Shown one piece after another: positions 16,043 to 24,392 of a stretch of 40,010 bases of DNA. How positions within the stretch are numbered: position 1 is the first letter of the stretch; each line of letters starts with the position of its first letter. Source of the stretch: JAPLGE01 sp964355545 (GTDB lineage: Bacteria > Bipolaricaulota > Bipolaricaulia > UBA7950 > UBA9294). Position numbers and translations under genes: made by a program. The DNA lies in assembly GCA_964355545.1 (NCBI GenBank), contig CAYHEK010000005.1, positions 1 to 40,010 of the forward strand. Direction: 5' to 3'. The notes under the pieces are model-generated. The model ran no database searches. It was not told the origin of the DNA and saw nothing but the letters and a program-made list of their open reading frames with translations.

Positions 16043-17275
16043 TTACTCGAGCTTGGCGCGGAGCCGACTCGAGAGATAATCGATCGCCCAGACGGCGACG
16101 ATGATCAGGAGCATCAGCATCCCCGCTTGCTCCCACTCCCACTGCCGGATGTAGTCGAAAAGGTTCTGCCCGATGCCGCCTCCGCCGACGACGCCGATGA
16201 TCGTCGCCATGCGGACGTTGATGTCCCAGCGGTAGAGGGTGAAGGAGAGGTAGGGGTTGATGATCTGGGGGACGATTCCGTACCGGATGACCTGGATTCG
16301 GTTCGCCCCGGTGGCCGTGATCGCCTCGACCGGGCCCGGGTCGATCGACTCGAGCCGCTCGGAGTAGAGCTTCACGAGGTCGGCGACCGAGTGGACGAAG
16401 AGGGCGAGCACGCCCGGGAAGGCTCCGAGCCGCACCCAGACGACGAAGATGATCGCCCAGACGATCGGTTCGATCGAGCGGATGATGCTCATTACGGCTC
16501 GGACGATCGTGTAGATGAATCGTCCGACCAAGCCGCGCATCAGGTTCCTCGCCGCTAGGAAGCTCAGGGGTGCCGAGACGACGATCCCGAACAGGGTCGC
16601 CATCAGCGCCATGAACAGGGTGACAATGAGGAGGCCGAGCCCGTTTGAGAGGATAGACCAATCCGGCCGGAACAGACGCCTCCAGACGATCGCCGTGTTC
16701 CGGGCTCCCGTGAAGAGGGCGTGCAGGTCGATCTTGGTGATGGAGAAACCGGCGGCGAGCGTCAGGAGAAGGGCGCACAGGGTAACGATCCCCCAGCTCG
16801 TCTTGTACCAGCGGACGCGCGGCGACGATCCTTCGACCTTGGTGAACCGGGAGTCGCTCCAGCGGTCGTGCCAGGCGAGGTGGTCAGCGTCCCACAGGGT
16901 TGAGAGGATCCCAACGACGGGTAGGAACGAGACGTGCCACGCGAGGAGCCGGCGAAGCCGCGCTCCCGGCCGGGCAGGCGAGCCGTTCTTCGAGGCGAGG
17001 ACTGTCCCGGTTGCTTTCATGGCGACGGAGGTTCCGAACGTCTCCCAGAGAACGGCCGCCTCAACGACGACCGCAACGAGGACCCACCACGGGACCAGGA
17101 GGTAAACTCCCTCGCCAAAGGCCACGCGGCTGTAGCAGTAGGACGCGATGACGAAGAGGTAGAAGACGAGGAGCGTGTCCGCGAGGAAGACGCCGACCTC
17201 AGAAGAGAGGCGACTGAGCCCCGCGAGAAGACGAGGCTTGGGTGCAAGGGTTTCACTGTGGATGTCGCCGTTCAT
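16043..17275 (-). CDS. phnE: RDD-domain/PhnE-type ABC permease fusion (second permease)
   Basis: 410 residues. Residues ~160-410 are a PhnE-like BPD_transp_1 permease with the cytoplasmic coupling segment EAITATGANRIQVIRYGIVP and the conserved tail SFTLYRWDINVRMATIIG. The N-terminal ~150 residues are not part of ordinary PhnE. They have two membrane segments (~30-48, ~62-78), then ETFGTSVAMKATGTVL, an Arg-rich step and HLAWHDRWSDSRFTKVE, the pattern of an RDD domain. Last gene of the phnD-phnC-phnE-phnE operon. The substrate may be phosphonate, phosphite or another oxyanion; no C-P lyase genes are near. Confidence 0.88.
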   Translation of the reverse strand: MNGDIHSETLAPKPRLLAGLSRLSSEVGVFLADTLLVFYLFVIASYCYSRVAFGEGVYLLVPWWVLVAVVVEAAVLWETFGTSVAMKATGTVLASKNGSPARPGARLRRLLAWHVSFLPVVGILSTLWDADHLAWHDRWSDSRFTKVEGSSPRVRWYKTSWGIVTLCALLLTLAAGFSITKIDLHALFTGARNTAIVWRRLFRPDWSILSNGLGLLIVTLFMALMATLFGIVVSAPLSFLAARNLMRGLVGRFIYTIVRAVMSIIRSIEPIVWAIIFVVWVRLGAFPGVLALFVHSVADLVKLYSERLESIDPGPVEAITATGANRIQVIRYGIVPQIINPYLSFTLYRWDINVRMATIIGVVGGGGIGQNLFDYIRQWEWEQAGMLMLLIIVAVWAIDYLSSRLRAKLE

Positions 17276-17276
17276 C

Positions 17277-18728
17277 CTACGCGATCCTCTCCCGGACGCG
17301 GCCGCTCACGTAGTCCATCAGCCAGACGACCGCGATGATCACGACGACCACGGCACCCACCTCGCGCCAGCGGATCTCGTTCTTGTAGTAGAAGAGCATG
17401 CGGCCGATTCCTCCGCCACCCACAAGCCCAACCACGGTGGACATCCGGACGTTGATGTCCCAGCGGTAGAGGGTGAAGGCAAGGAAGGATGGAACGACTT
17501 GTGGGATGATCCCGTAGCGGATCACTTGCCAGCGGCGGGCGCCGGTCGCGGCGATGGCCTCTAGGGGACCGGGATCGATGGCTTCGACCTGTTCCGAATA
17601 GAGCTTCCCCAACGCGGCGAGCGTGTGCACCGCAAGGGCCAGGACTCCGGCGAAGGGGCCGAACTTGACCCACACCGCGAAGACAAGGGCCCAGACGATC
17701 GTCTCGATCGATCGCACGACGTTGAAGAATCCCCGAGTTCCGGTGTAGACAAGCCACCCGACCGGGCCGCGGGCCATGATGTTCCGGGCGCCAAGAAACG
17801 AGAGCGGGAACGCGAAGACCACACCGAGCACGGTCGCCATGAGGGCCATGAAGATGGTCTCGATGAGAGCCCCCCCGATCGAGTCCTCCAACACGGGGTC
17901 AGGCAATGCGAAGTGCGTGAAGTCCGGAGTGGCGAGCCACCTCCAGAGGTACCCGGTGCTCGACCCGCGGCTCACCAGCGTTCGCAGGCTGATCTCGGTC
18001 GAGAGGGACCCGACGTAGACGGTGAGACAAACGAGGAGGAGCACGAAGAGCCCCCAGCTCGACTGCCACCACCGGCGTCCGGGACCGACGACTCCCGACT
18101 CGGCTGTAGGGACGACGCGCGTCCCCGCGGCGCGGTCCCGCCAGGGCTCTCTGCCTTTCTTCGCGGGCCAGAGAGAGCCCAGGATCGCGTTCGCAGCGAG
18201 CCAGGAGAGACCGGCCACCACGACGAGGATCGCCGCGGCCGCCACCGCGATCCCAGCGGATGGCGCCCAGCCTCCCAGGGGAGAGGTGTAGATTCCGGGG
18301 AAGAGGGAGACTCCGTGCCCCTTCGTCACGCTGTCGAGGAGAGAGCCGAGCAGAACCGCGGGAAGAGCCAGGAGTGCGGCCGCGACAAGCGTCATCATCC
18401 AGGACAGAAGATCCGTCCCGAGATGTCGAAGCCGCAAGACCCATGTGCTCCTCTTCCCGTCGCCGCGGACGAGGACGAGCCCCAGCGCCTTCCAGCCGAC
18501 CGAGGTTCCTAGATTCTCCCACAGCAGGGCGAGGACGAACGTCGCCCCGACGGCGACCCCGTACCCGTAGACCGGAAAGGGGACCCGATAGACCGGAGAG
18601 ACCAGGACGAGGACTCGATACCAGTAGTTGATGAGGAAGTAGACGCAATAGGAGAGGTAGAGCAGAAGGCCCCAATCGGTCAGGAGCGCGATGAGCGAGT
18701 TCTTGGGAAGTCGGAATCTCGGTCTCAC
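17277..18728 (-). CDS. phnE: RDD-domain/PhnE-type ABC permease fusion (first permease)
   Basis: 483 residues, nearly twice an ordinary PhnE. The C-terminal ~265 residues are the permease (LEAIAATGARRWQVIRYGII coupling loop, TLYRWDINVRMSTVVGLVGG). Residues ~10-207 form a membrane-embedded RDD-like domain: ENLGTSVGWKALGLVLVRGDG, an Arg in the next helix, two further membrane segments and the closing EPWRDRAAGTRVVP, which matches the DR.AGT.VV end of RDD proteins. GTG 18728 directly abuts the phnC stop TAG. The paralogous second permease follows one base after its own stop. The two permeases probably form a heterodimer. Confidence 0.88.
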   Translation of the reverse strand: MRPRFRLPKNSLIALLTDWGLLLYLSYCVYFLINYWYRVLVLVSPVYRVPFPVYGYGVAVGATFVLALLWENLGTSVGWKALGLVLVRGDGKRSTWVLRLRHLGTDLLSWMMTLVAAALLALPAVLLGSLLDSVTKGHGVSLFPGIYTSPLGGWAPSAGIAVAAAAILVVVAGLSWLAANAILGSLWPAKKGREPWRDRAAGTRVVPTAESGVVGPGRRWWQSSWGLFVLLLVCLTVYVGSLSTEISLRTLVSRGSSTGYLWRWLATPDFTHFALPDPVLEDSIGGALIETIFMALMATVLGVVFAFPLSFLGARNIMARGPVGWLVYTGTRGFFNVVRSIETIVWALVFAVWVKFGPFAGVLALAVHTLAALGKLYSEQVEAIDPGPLEAIAATGARRWQVIRYGIIPQVVPSFLAFTLYRWDINVRMSTVVGLVGGGGIGRMLFYYKNEIRWREVGAVVVVIIAVVWLMDYVSGRVRERIA

Positions 18729-19502
18729 CTAGCGGATCTCCACCTCTTCCGCGTCTTCACCGTAGATCTCCTTGAACTTGGCCTCGTCGATCTCCGCGGG
18801 GAGGCCTTCGAACACGACCTGGCCGTCCTTGAGGGCGATGATCCGTGTTCCGTAGCGACGGGCCAGCGAGAGGAAGTGCAGGGCGCAGACCACGCTGACC
18901 CCGTCGCGCCGGTTCATCTGCTCGAGGTACTGAAGCACGGAGTTCGACGTCGCCGGATCGAGGGCCGAGACCGGCTCGTCGGCGAGGAGGATCTCCGGCT
19001 CCTGCATCAGGGCGCGGGCGATCCCAACACGCTGCTGTTGCCCTCCCGAGAGCTCGTCTGCCCTCACGTACATCTTCTCGAGAAGGCCCACCCGCTCAAG
19101 GCTCTCCCGCGCCCGCTCGAGGTCGTTTCGCGGGAAACGCCCCACAAGGGTCTCGGCGGGCGGCGCGTACCCCAGGCGACCGGCGAGGACGTTCGTCAGG
19201 ACGGAAGAGCGCTTCACCAAGTTGAAGTGCTGGAAGACCATCCCGATTCGGCGACGGATCTGGCGGAGTTCCGCGCCCTTCGCCTTCGTGACGTCCACCC
19301 CGTCGAGGAGGATCCTCCCCGAGGTCGGCTCGATCAGGCGGTTAATGCAGCGCAAAAGGGTCGATTTCCCCGACCCGGAGAGGCCGATCAAGACGACGAA
19401 CTCGCCGCGGCGGATCGAGAGCGAGACGTCGCGCAGGGCAAGGACTTCGCCCCGCTCGTAAACCTTCGTGAGATGCTCGATGACGAGATGTGCGTCAGCC
19501 AT
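18729..19502 (-). CDS. phnC: PhnC-type ABC transporter ATPase
   Basis: 257 residues. Walker A GLSGSGKST, Q-loop region MVFQHFNLVKRSSVLTNVLAGRLG (diagnostic of PhnC), signature LSGGQQQRVGIARALMQEP, Walker B ILLADEPVSALDP and switch His in VVCALHFLSLARRYG. It powers uptake with the two PhnE-like permeases. A hairpin separates it from the upstream binding-protein gene, so its expression is probably a fraction of phnD's. Confidence 0.95.
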   Translation of the reverse strand: MADAHLVIEHLTKVYERGEVLALRDVSLSIRRGEFVVLIGLSGSGKSTLLRCINRLIEPTSGRILLDGVDVTKAKGAELRQIRRRIGMVFQHFNLVKRSSVLTNVLAGRLGYAPPAETLVGRFPRNDLERARESLERVGLLEKMYVRADELSGGQQQRVGIARALMQEPEILLADEPVSALDPATSNSVLQYLEQMNRRDGVSVVCALHFLSLARRYGTRIIALKDGQVVFEGLPAEIDEAKFKEIYGEDAEEVEIR

Positions 19503-19520
19503 GCCTACCTTTCAGAGAAA

Positions 19521-19551
19521 CGGGGAGAGAAGAGGTCGTCCTCTCTCCCCG
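19521..19551 (-). terminator. Hairpin between phnD and phnC (attenuator-like)
   Basis: CGGGGAGAGA (19521-19530) pairs perfectly with TCTCTCCCCG (19542-19551) around an 11-base loop. On the minus strand it is followed by TTTCTCT. It could be a leaky terminator or a 3' mRNA stabiliser that raises the binding protein over the ATPase. Confidence 0.6.
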
Positions 19552-19580
19552 CGTGAACGCCACGAGCGATGTCCCTCAGC

Positions 19581-20609
19581 TTATCTCTTCGGGACTTCGT
19601 ATCCCAGAGCCTTGCGGGCGATGTCGTAGTACTCGTCCGTGACCGGCTGCATGCCGGACCACTGGTAGAACTTCGCGTTGTTCCAGATCGCGAAACCCTC
19701 GGGCGTGGAGATGTGCTTCAGGAGGGCCGCGACGAGCTTGTCTTTCAGGTCGGCCGGGAAGTTCGAGACGAAGGCCAGGCAGTCATTCGGGATCGGGCCA
19801 ACGACCGCCACGATGCCGGCCTTCGCGAACACGTCCGGGTAGTCCTTCAGGACGGAGAAGCGCAGGTCCTCGCAGGCCCAGCGGAGCCCATCGCGGACGA
19901 GCGCGTTGTTGTACCGGTCCCAGACCATCAGTTCAGGATCATCACCCCAGTTCCACTGGATTCCCTGGTCCCGCAGACACTGCGGGGCGATCGGCGGGGA
20001 CCCGAAGGAGGTGCAGAAGTCTCCCTGTCCCTGCAGGAGAGCGGCCAGCGAGGCGGGGTGCCCGCCGGTCTCGATGGTCTGCGGGTTGGGCACGACACCA
20101 GCCTCGTCGAGCGCGACCTTTGGGTACTTGTACCCTGAGGCCGATCCGCGATCGTTGTAGATCCAGATCTTGCCAGCGAGGTCCTGAATCGACGTGTACC
20201 CCCTGGAGCGCAGGGCGTAGAAGGAGGAGAAGTAGAAGGTGTAGCCCTTCCGGACGGCGGCCATGACGGGATAGACTCCGCCGTTCGTCGCCTTGTAGAT
20301 GTCCAAGTACATGGTGGTCGTCGGGATTCCGAAGACGTCCTCCTGCGCGGTGCGGAACGCCTCGACTCCGGCGGCGTAGTCGGCGGCCACCCGCGGCACG
20401 ACGTACAAGCCTGTCTCCTGGAAGATGTAGTTCACGATCGCGTCGGCGGATGCCTGAATGACCGACGTGTTCGTCGACGGTGGGAAGAGCATCTGAATCG
20501 GTTTCTCTTTGGTGCCCAGTTGCTGTCCGAGCACCCCGCCCGTCACCAGCCCCACGATGGCCAGAGCGACCATCGCCACGACCAAGCGCCTTGAAGCACG
20601 GTTCTTCAT
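19581..20609 (-). CDS. phnD: PhnD-type periplasmic phosphonate/oxyanion-binding protein
   Basis: 342 residues. A Sec signal peptide (RRLVVAMVALAIVGLVTGGVLG, cleaved near QQLG; no lipobox Cys) is followed by the family start KPIQMLFPPSTNTSVIQASADAI and the pocket motifs FGIPTTTMYLDIY and DFCTSFGSPPIAPQ. PhnD proteins bind phosphonates; related ones take phosphite or other anions, and specificity is not readable here. ATG 20609 is preceded by GGGGGTG. A strong promoter with a palindrome on its start site lies immediately upstream. Confidence 0.9.
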   Translation of the reverse strand: MKNRASRRLVVAMVALAIVGLVTGGVLGQQLGTKEKPIQMLFPPSTNTSVIQASADAIVNYIFQETGLYVVPRVAADYAAGVEAFRTAQEDVFGIPTTTMYLDIYKATNGGVYPVMAAVRKGYTFYFSSFYALRSRGYTSIQDLAGKIWIYNDRGSASGYKYPKVALDEAGVVPNPQTIETGGHPASLAALLQGQGDFCTSFGSPPIAPQCLRDQGIQWNWGDDPELMVWDRYNNALVRDGLRWACEDLRFSVLKDYPDVFAKAGIVAVVGPIPNDCLAFVSNFPADLKDKLVAALLKHISTPEGFAIWNNAKFYQWSGMQPVTDEYYDIARKALGYEVPKR

Positions 20610-20623
20610 GCTGCACCCCCAGA

Positions 20624-20639
20624 TGTGAGATACATCACA
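20624..20639. promoter_or_regulatory. Crp-like palindromic site over the phnD start
   Basis: TGTGA (20624-20628), six bases, TCACA (20635-20639): a perfect match to the classical Crp half-sites. Lying directly downstream of the -10 box, it would block initiation, so repression is more likely than activation. A related site precedes the Crp/Fnr-type gene at 29256-29930. Confidence 0.6.
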
Positions 20640-20640
20640 C

Positions 20641-20670
20641 ATCATAGACCCTTCCTGCTCGCTAAGTCAA
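20641..20670 (-). promoter_or_regulatory. Promoter of the phnD operon
   Basis: Minus strand TTGACT (20670-20665, 5 of 6), an 18-base spacer and TATGAT (20646-20641, 5 of 6): the best-matching promoter in this half of the window. Predicted start near 20634 falls inside the palindrome at 20624-20639. Confidence 0.7.
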
Positions 20671-20676
20671 ACGGGA

Positions 20677-21567
20677 CTACTCGCGTTTGTACGGCTCTCC
20701 AAGCGCCTTGGGGAAGCGGACCCGGCCGACCACTCCGGCCACGACCAAGAGCGTGACCACGTAGGGGATCATGGCGATAAACTGCCAGGGAATGGCCTTC
20801 GATCCAGGGAGATTGCGGATCCAGGTCGCCAGGCTCTCGAAGAGCCCGAAGATGAACCCCCCCAGGAGTCCCAAGAGAGGATTCAGCCCGCTGAAGACCA
20901 CCGTCGCGAGGGCGATGAACCCTCTACCGGCCGAGATTTCCTTCGTGACCGATCCGATCCACGACACGCTGATGTAGGCCCCGGCCAGCCCAGCGAGGAC
21001 TCCGCCGAACGTCGTGGCGAGGAGTCGAACGAGGTTCACATTGATCCCCGCCACGTCCGCCGCCTCCGGTGTTTCCCCGGCCGCCTTCAGGATCAGGCCA
21101 GCCCTTGTCCGTTTCAGGAACCAGTGGGCGAGGAACGGAACGACGAGCGCGACGAAGATGATCGGGCTGAGGCTCCCTACCGGGGTCTGGATCGGCGCGA
21201 GCCTCCCCGAAGCGGGGACCGCCTGGAATCCCGGCGACCCCAGCATGATCAGGCCGAAGGCGACGAACCCGAGCGCAAACAGGTTGATCCCGATCCCGGT
21301 GATCATCTGGTTCCCTTTCCAGTAGGTGTTGATGATCGAGAAGATGAGCCCAATCAGCGCGCCGATTCCCATTCCGACGCAGAGACCCACGATCGGCCCG
21401 CCGATCTTCGCGCCCACCACCCCCATAAACGCGCACGTGAGTAGGATTCCCTCAAGGCCGATGTTGAATAGGCCTGCAGTCTCCCCGATGATCTCGCCCA
21501 CGGCTGTCAGCACCAACGGAACCATCGCGTGGAGAGAGATGAAGAAGATGCCCCAGAAGTACTTCAT
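20677..21567 (-). CDS. BMP-type (nucleoside) ABC transporter permease 2
   Basis: 296 residues, about eight membrane segments. It resembles B. subtilis NupQ/YufQ: the N-terminal GEIIGETAGLFNIGLEGILL and the later RAGLILKAAGETPEAADVAGI coupling segment are typical of permeases that pair with BMP-family binding proteins. ATG 21567 overlaps the stop of permease 1 (ATGA). Last gene of the operon. Its stop is only 7 bases from the phnD -35 box, so read-through could reach phnD. Confidence 0.92.
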   Translation of the reverse strand: MKYFWGIFFISLHAMVPLVLTAVGEIIGETAGLFNIGLEGILLTCAFMGVVGAKIGGPIVGLCVGMGIGALIGLIFSIINTYWKGNQMITGIGINLFALGFVAFGLIMLGSPGFQAVPASGRLAPIQTPVGSLSPIIFVALVVPFLAHWFLKRTRAGLILKAAGETPEAADVAGINVNLVRLLATTFGGVLAGLAGAYISVSWIGSVTKEISAGRGFIALATVVFSGLNPLLGLLGGFIFGLFESLATWIRNLPGSKAIPWQFIAMIPYVVTLLVVAGVVGRVRFPKALGEPYKRE

Positions 21568-22682
21568 TGCGCGGATCGCCCTCCCAGAACGCGCCTGAAT
21601 TGGCTGCGGATGAACCGGAAAAGGCGTACTAGCTCAGGGACCGCCATCGCGAGGACGATGATCCCCTCAACCACCCGCACCATTTCGAGCGGGACTCCCG
21701 CGGTGAGCTGCATGATCCGTCCCCCGGCGGTCAGCCCACCGAAGAAAATGGCCGCGATGATGATCCCAATCGGGTGATTCCTCCCGACCATGGCAACGGC
21801 CATCCCGTCGAACCCGACACCGGCGATGTTGCCAAGACCACTGAAGACGGCGTAGGTTGGGGGTTCACCCATCACGACGCACGCGCCGGCAAGGCCCGCG
21901 CCCATCCCGCCCAAGATGAACGAGAGGAGCATCGTCCGGCGGCTGTCGATCCCCCCGTACCGGGCCGCCGTTGGGTTCAGGCCGGCCGCACGCACTTCGT
22001 AGCCTGTCACCGTGTGCCACAGGATGAAGTACATGACGACGGCGAAGGCGACCGCAGCGAAAAGGCCGTATGAGAGGTCTGTACCGCGGACGAGGAGAGG
22101 GAAGCGCGCACTCAGCGGCACGCTGATCGTCTTTTCTCCGCGGATTGGGTCCGTGAGGATGTTCGCCACGAGATAGAAGGCCAAGAAGTGCGAAATCCAG
22201 TTGAACATGATGGTCGAGATAACCTCGGAGACGCCTCGCGCAGTCTTCAGAAGTGCTGGAACGATGCTCCACGCTGCGCCGGCCACCATGGCGAACACGA
22301 TGGCCACGATCTGATGGAGGCCGGTGGGGAGCGTGAAGTACCCCACGGTCACCGCGGCGAGGGCCCCCACGATGAGTTGCCCCTCTGCGCCGATGTTGAA
22401 CATCCCGGCGCGAACGCAGATAGAGAACGTGAGCGCCGTGAGGATGAGGGGAGTCCCTCGCGCGAGCGAGCTCGCAAACCCGTAGAGACTGCCGTACGCA
22501 CCCTGGAAGAGAGCGGCGTAGGCCTTGATGGGGCTGTATCCCCAGATCTTCATCAGGAGAGCCCCCACGAGAAGACCCACGGCGCCAGCGAGGAGCGACT
22601 CCAGGGCCGGGTTGAGACCGGTGAGGGTCCGTCGCCGGAGAGATCTCCACCGGGAACCGGCTGCTCGAGCGTCTGCGCTCAT
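21564..22682 (-). CDS. BMP-type (nucleoside) ABC transporter permease 1
   Basis: 372 residues, about ten membrane segments, NupP/YufP-like. Seen: FSICVRAGMFNIGAEGQLIVG and the coupling stretch GYEVRAAGLNPTAARYGGI, both family landmarks. It forms the channel with permease 2. Start ATG 22682 overlaps the ATPase stop in ATGA (22679-22682), and its own stop overlaps permease 2 in the same way, so the three are tightly coupled. Confidence 0.93.
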   Translation of the reverse strand: MSADARAAGSRWRSLRRRTLTGLNPALESLLAGAVGLLVGALLMKIWGYSPIKAYAALFQGAYGSLYGFASSLARGTPLILTALTFSICVRAGMFNIGAEGQLIVGALAAVTVGYFTLPTGLHQIVAIVFAMVAGAAWSIVPALLKTARGVSEVISTIMFNWISHFLAFYLVANILTDPIRGEKTISVPLSARFPLLVRGTDLSYGLFAAVAFAVVMYFILWHTVTGYEVRAAGLNPTAARYGGIDSRRTMLLSFILGGMGAGLAGACVVMGEPPTYAVFSGLGNIAGVGFDGMAVAMVGRNHPIGIIIAAIFFGGLTAGGRIMQLTAGVPLEMVRVVEGIIVLAMAVPELVRLFRFIRSQFRRVLGGRSAQ

Positions 22683-24298
22683 GCCGCCTCCTTTGCCGCC
22701 ATTCCGCCCATCAAGAGGCCGATCTTCTCCCGACCGAGTTCTCCCGGCCTGGACACCACCATGAACCGACCCTCATACATGATGGCCATCCGATCGCAGA
22801 GAGCGAGAACCTCGTCGAGATCCGCCGACACGAGGAGGATCGCGCGGCCGTTGTCGCGCATCTCGAGAAGGAGGTTCCGTATGTACTGCGCTGCGCCGAT
22901 GTCGAGGCCTCGCGTTGGCTGCGAGGCGATGACGATCGCCGGATCCTTCGCCAGCTCGCGGCCGACGATCAGCTTCTGCTGATTCCCTCCGGAGAGGCTC
23001 TTCGCCGGGGCGCTGGGCCCGGTCGCCTGGATCCCGAAGCGATCCATCAACTCGCGCACGTGCTGATTGATCTTCCGCCAGCGCAGGAAGGACAGGGGCC
23101 CGCGGAACTCATCCCACCGCTGTACCCCGAGAATCGCGTTCTCGGCCAACGTGAACGGGAGGACGAGCCCAAGCTTCCAGCGGTCCTCCGGGACGTGCGC
23201 GACCCCCAGCCGGTAGATCTCCCGCGGGTCCTTGCCGAGGGCGCTCGTTCCGTTGATGGTGGCCACTCCCTGCGTTGCCTTCCGGAGTCCCGTGAGGGCC
23301 TCGACGAGCTCGCTCTGGCCGTTTCCCTCGACGCCGGCGATCCCAAAGATCTCGCCTCCGTAGACGTCAAAGGAGAGGTCCTTCACGGCGATCTCCTTCG
23401 TGTCCGCCTTCACGGCGAGGCCTTCGACATGGAGGACGCTCGCTCCTGCACGCTGCGCAACCTGGCGAACAGCCCCCTCGTCCCGGGCGGGCTCACCCTC
23501 CGCGAGTTCAACGGCCTTCTTACCAATGAGCTCGACTGTTTCACCGACCATCAACCGGGCGAGGCGCTCCGAGGTCGCCTCCGCCGTCCTGACGTCGCCG
23601 ACCATCTCCCCGTGTCGCAGGACGACGATCCGATCGGTAACCGAACCGACTTCCTTCAGCTTGTGCGTGATGAGGATGATGGACTTGCCCGCCTCCTTCA
23701 GCCGTCGCAAGAGGGCAAAGAGCTCATCTACCTCGAGGGGGGTGAGGACCGAGGTCGGTTCGTCCAGAATCAGGAGGGTGACGTCCCGCGACAGGACCTT
23801 CAGGACCTCTACCCGCTGCTGCTCGCCGACGGCGAGTTTTTCCACGGGTACGTCGAGCGGGACGTGCAGGCCGCTCTCTTCCATTAGCCTCTTCAACTCG
23901 TTTCGCGTCGTGTCCAGGTGAAGGCGCGTGAACGGGCGGCGGTGGCTCAGGGCCACGTTTTCTGCGGCGGTGAACGTTCCGACAAGGGCGAAGTGCTGAT
24001 GGACCATCCCGATCCCGAAGTCGAGGGCCTCGCGGGGACTTGAGAACTTCACGGGGCCGTGCGGCGAGATGACACGTCCCTGCGTTGGCGGAAGAAGGCC
24101 CGACAAGATCTTCGTCAAGGTCGTCTTCCCGGACCCGTTCTCGCCCAAGAGTCCGAGGATTTCGTGGGGGTGGATCTCGAGCGTGACCTTCTTCAGAGCG
24201 ACCGTTCCGTCGGAGTAGACCTTGGTGATCCCTTCCGCTCGGAGGAAGTACCCGTCCTTGTCGGCCTTCTTTCGGGTCTCACCTGCTGCTTCATTCAT
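22679..24298 (-). CDS. BMP-type (nucleoside) ABC transporter ATPase, double-domain
   Basis: 539 residues with two ABC domains, NupO/RbsA-like. Domain 1: GLLGENGSGKTTLTKI, LAVGEQQRVEVLKVL, LLILDEPTSVLTP. Domain 2: GIAGVEGNGQSELVEAL (Walker A lacks the lysine), LSGGNQQKLIVGREL and VIASQPTRGLDIGA. This asymmetry is normal for the subfamily. I set the start at ATG 24298 (GGGGGT six bases before) because the upstream GTG at 24355 lies inside a terminator hairpin. Confidence 0.93.
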   Translation of the reverse strand: MNEAAGETRKKADKDGYFLRAEGITKVYSDGTVALKKVTLEIHPHEILGLLGENGSGKTTLTKILSGLLPPTQGRVISPHGPVKFSSPREALDFGIGMVHQHFALVGTFTAAENVALSHRRPFTRLHLDTTRNELKRLMEESGLHVPLDVPVEKLAVGEQQRVEVLKVLSRDVTLLILDEPTSVLTPLEVDELFALLRRLKEAGKSIILITHKLKEVGSVTDRIVVLRHGEMVGDVRTAEATSERLARLMVGETVELIGKKAVELAEGEPARDEGAVRQVAQRAGASVLHVEGLAVKADTKEIAVKDLSFDVYGGEIFGIAGVEGNGQSELVEALTGLRKATQGVATINGTSALGKDPREIYRLGVAHVPEDRWKLGLVLPFTLAENAILGVQRWDEFRGPLSFLRWRKINQHVRELMDRFGIQATGPSAPAKSLSGGNQQKLIVGRELAKDPAIVIASQPTRGLDIGAAQYIRNLLLEMRDNGRAILLVSADLDEVLALCDRMAIMYEGRFMVVSRPGELGREKIGLLMGGMAAKEAA

Positions 24299-24331
24299 GA
24301 ATACCCCCGATGCTGCAGGTTCTTCGAACGG

Positions 24332-24364
24332 AAAAAGGGAGAGGGGTGAGTTCACCCCTCTCCC
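24332..24364 (-). terminator. Strong terminator/attenuator after the BMP binding-protein gene
   Basis: A perfect 13-bp inverted repeat, GGGAGAGGGGTGA (24337-24349) with TCACCCCTCTCCC (24352-24364), followed on the minus strand by TTTTT (24336-24332). It lies between the binding-protein stop and the ATPase start, so the downstream genes are likely expressed by read-through. Confidence 0.85.
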
Positions 24365-24392
24365 ATCTCGTCAACTATGTGCCAATGAATGG

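Noticed and set aside
16043..20609. A phosphonate degradation (C-P lyase) locus
   Set aside because: Only transporter genes are present; none of phnG-phnM, phnX or ptx is seen, so the substrate is left open.
24299..24355. Earlier GTG start (24355) for the BMP-type ATPase
   Set aside because: It lies inside the terminator hairpin, and the added residues do not belong to the family.
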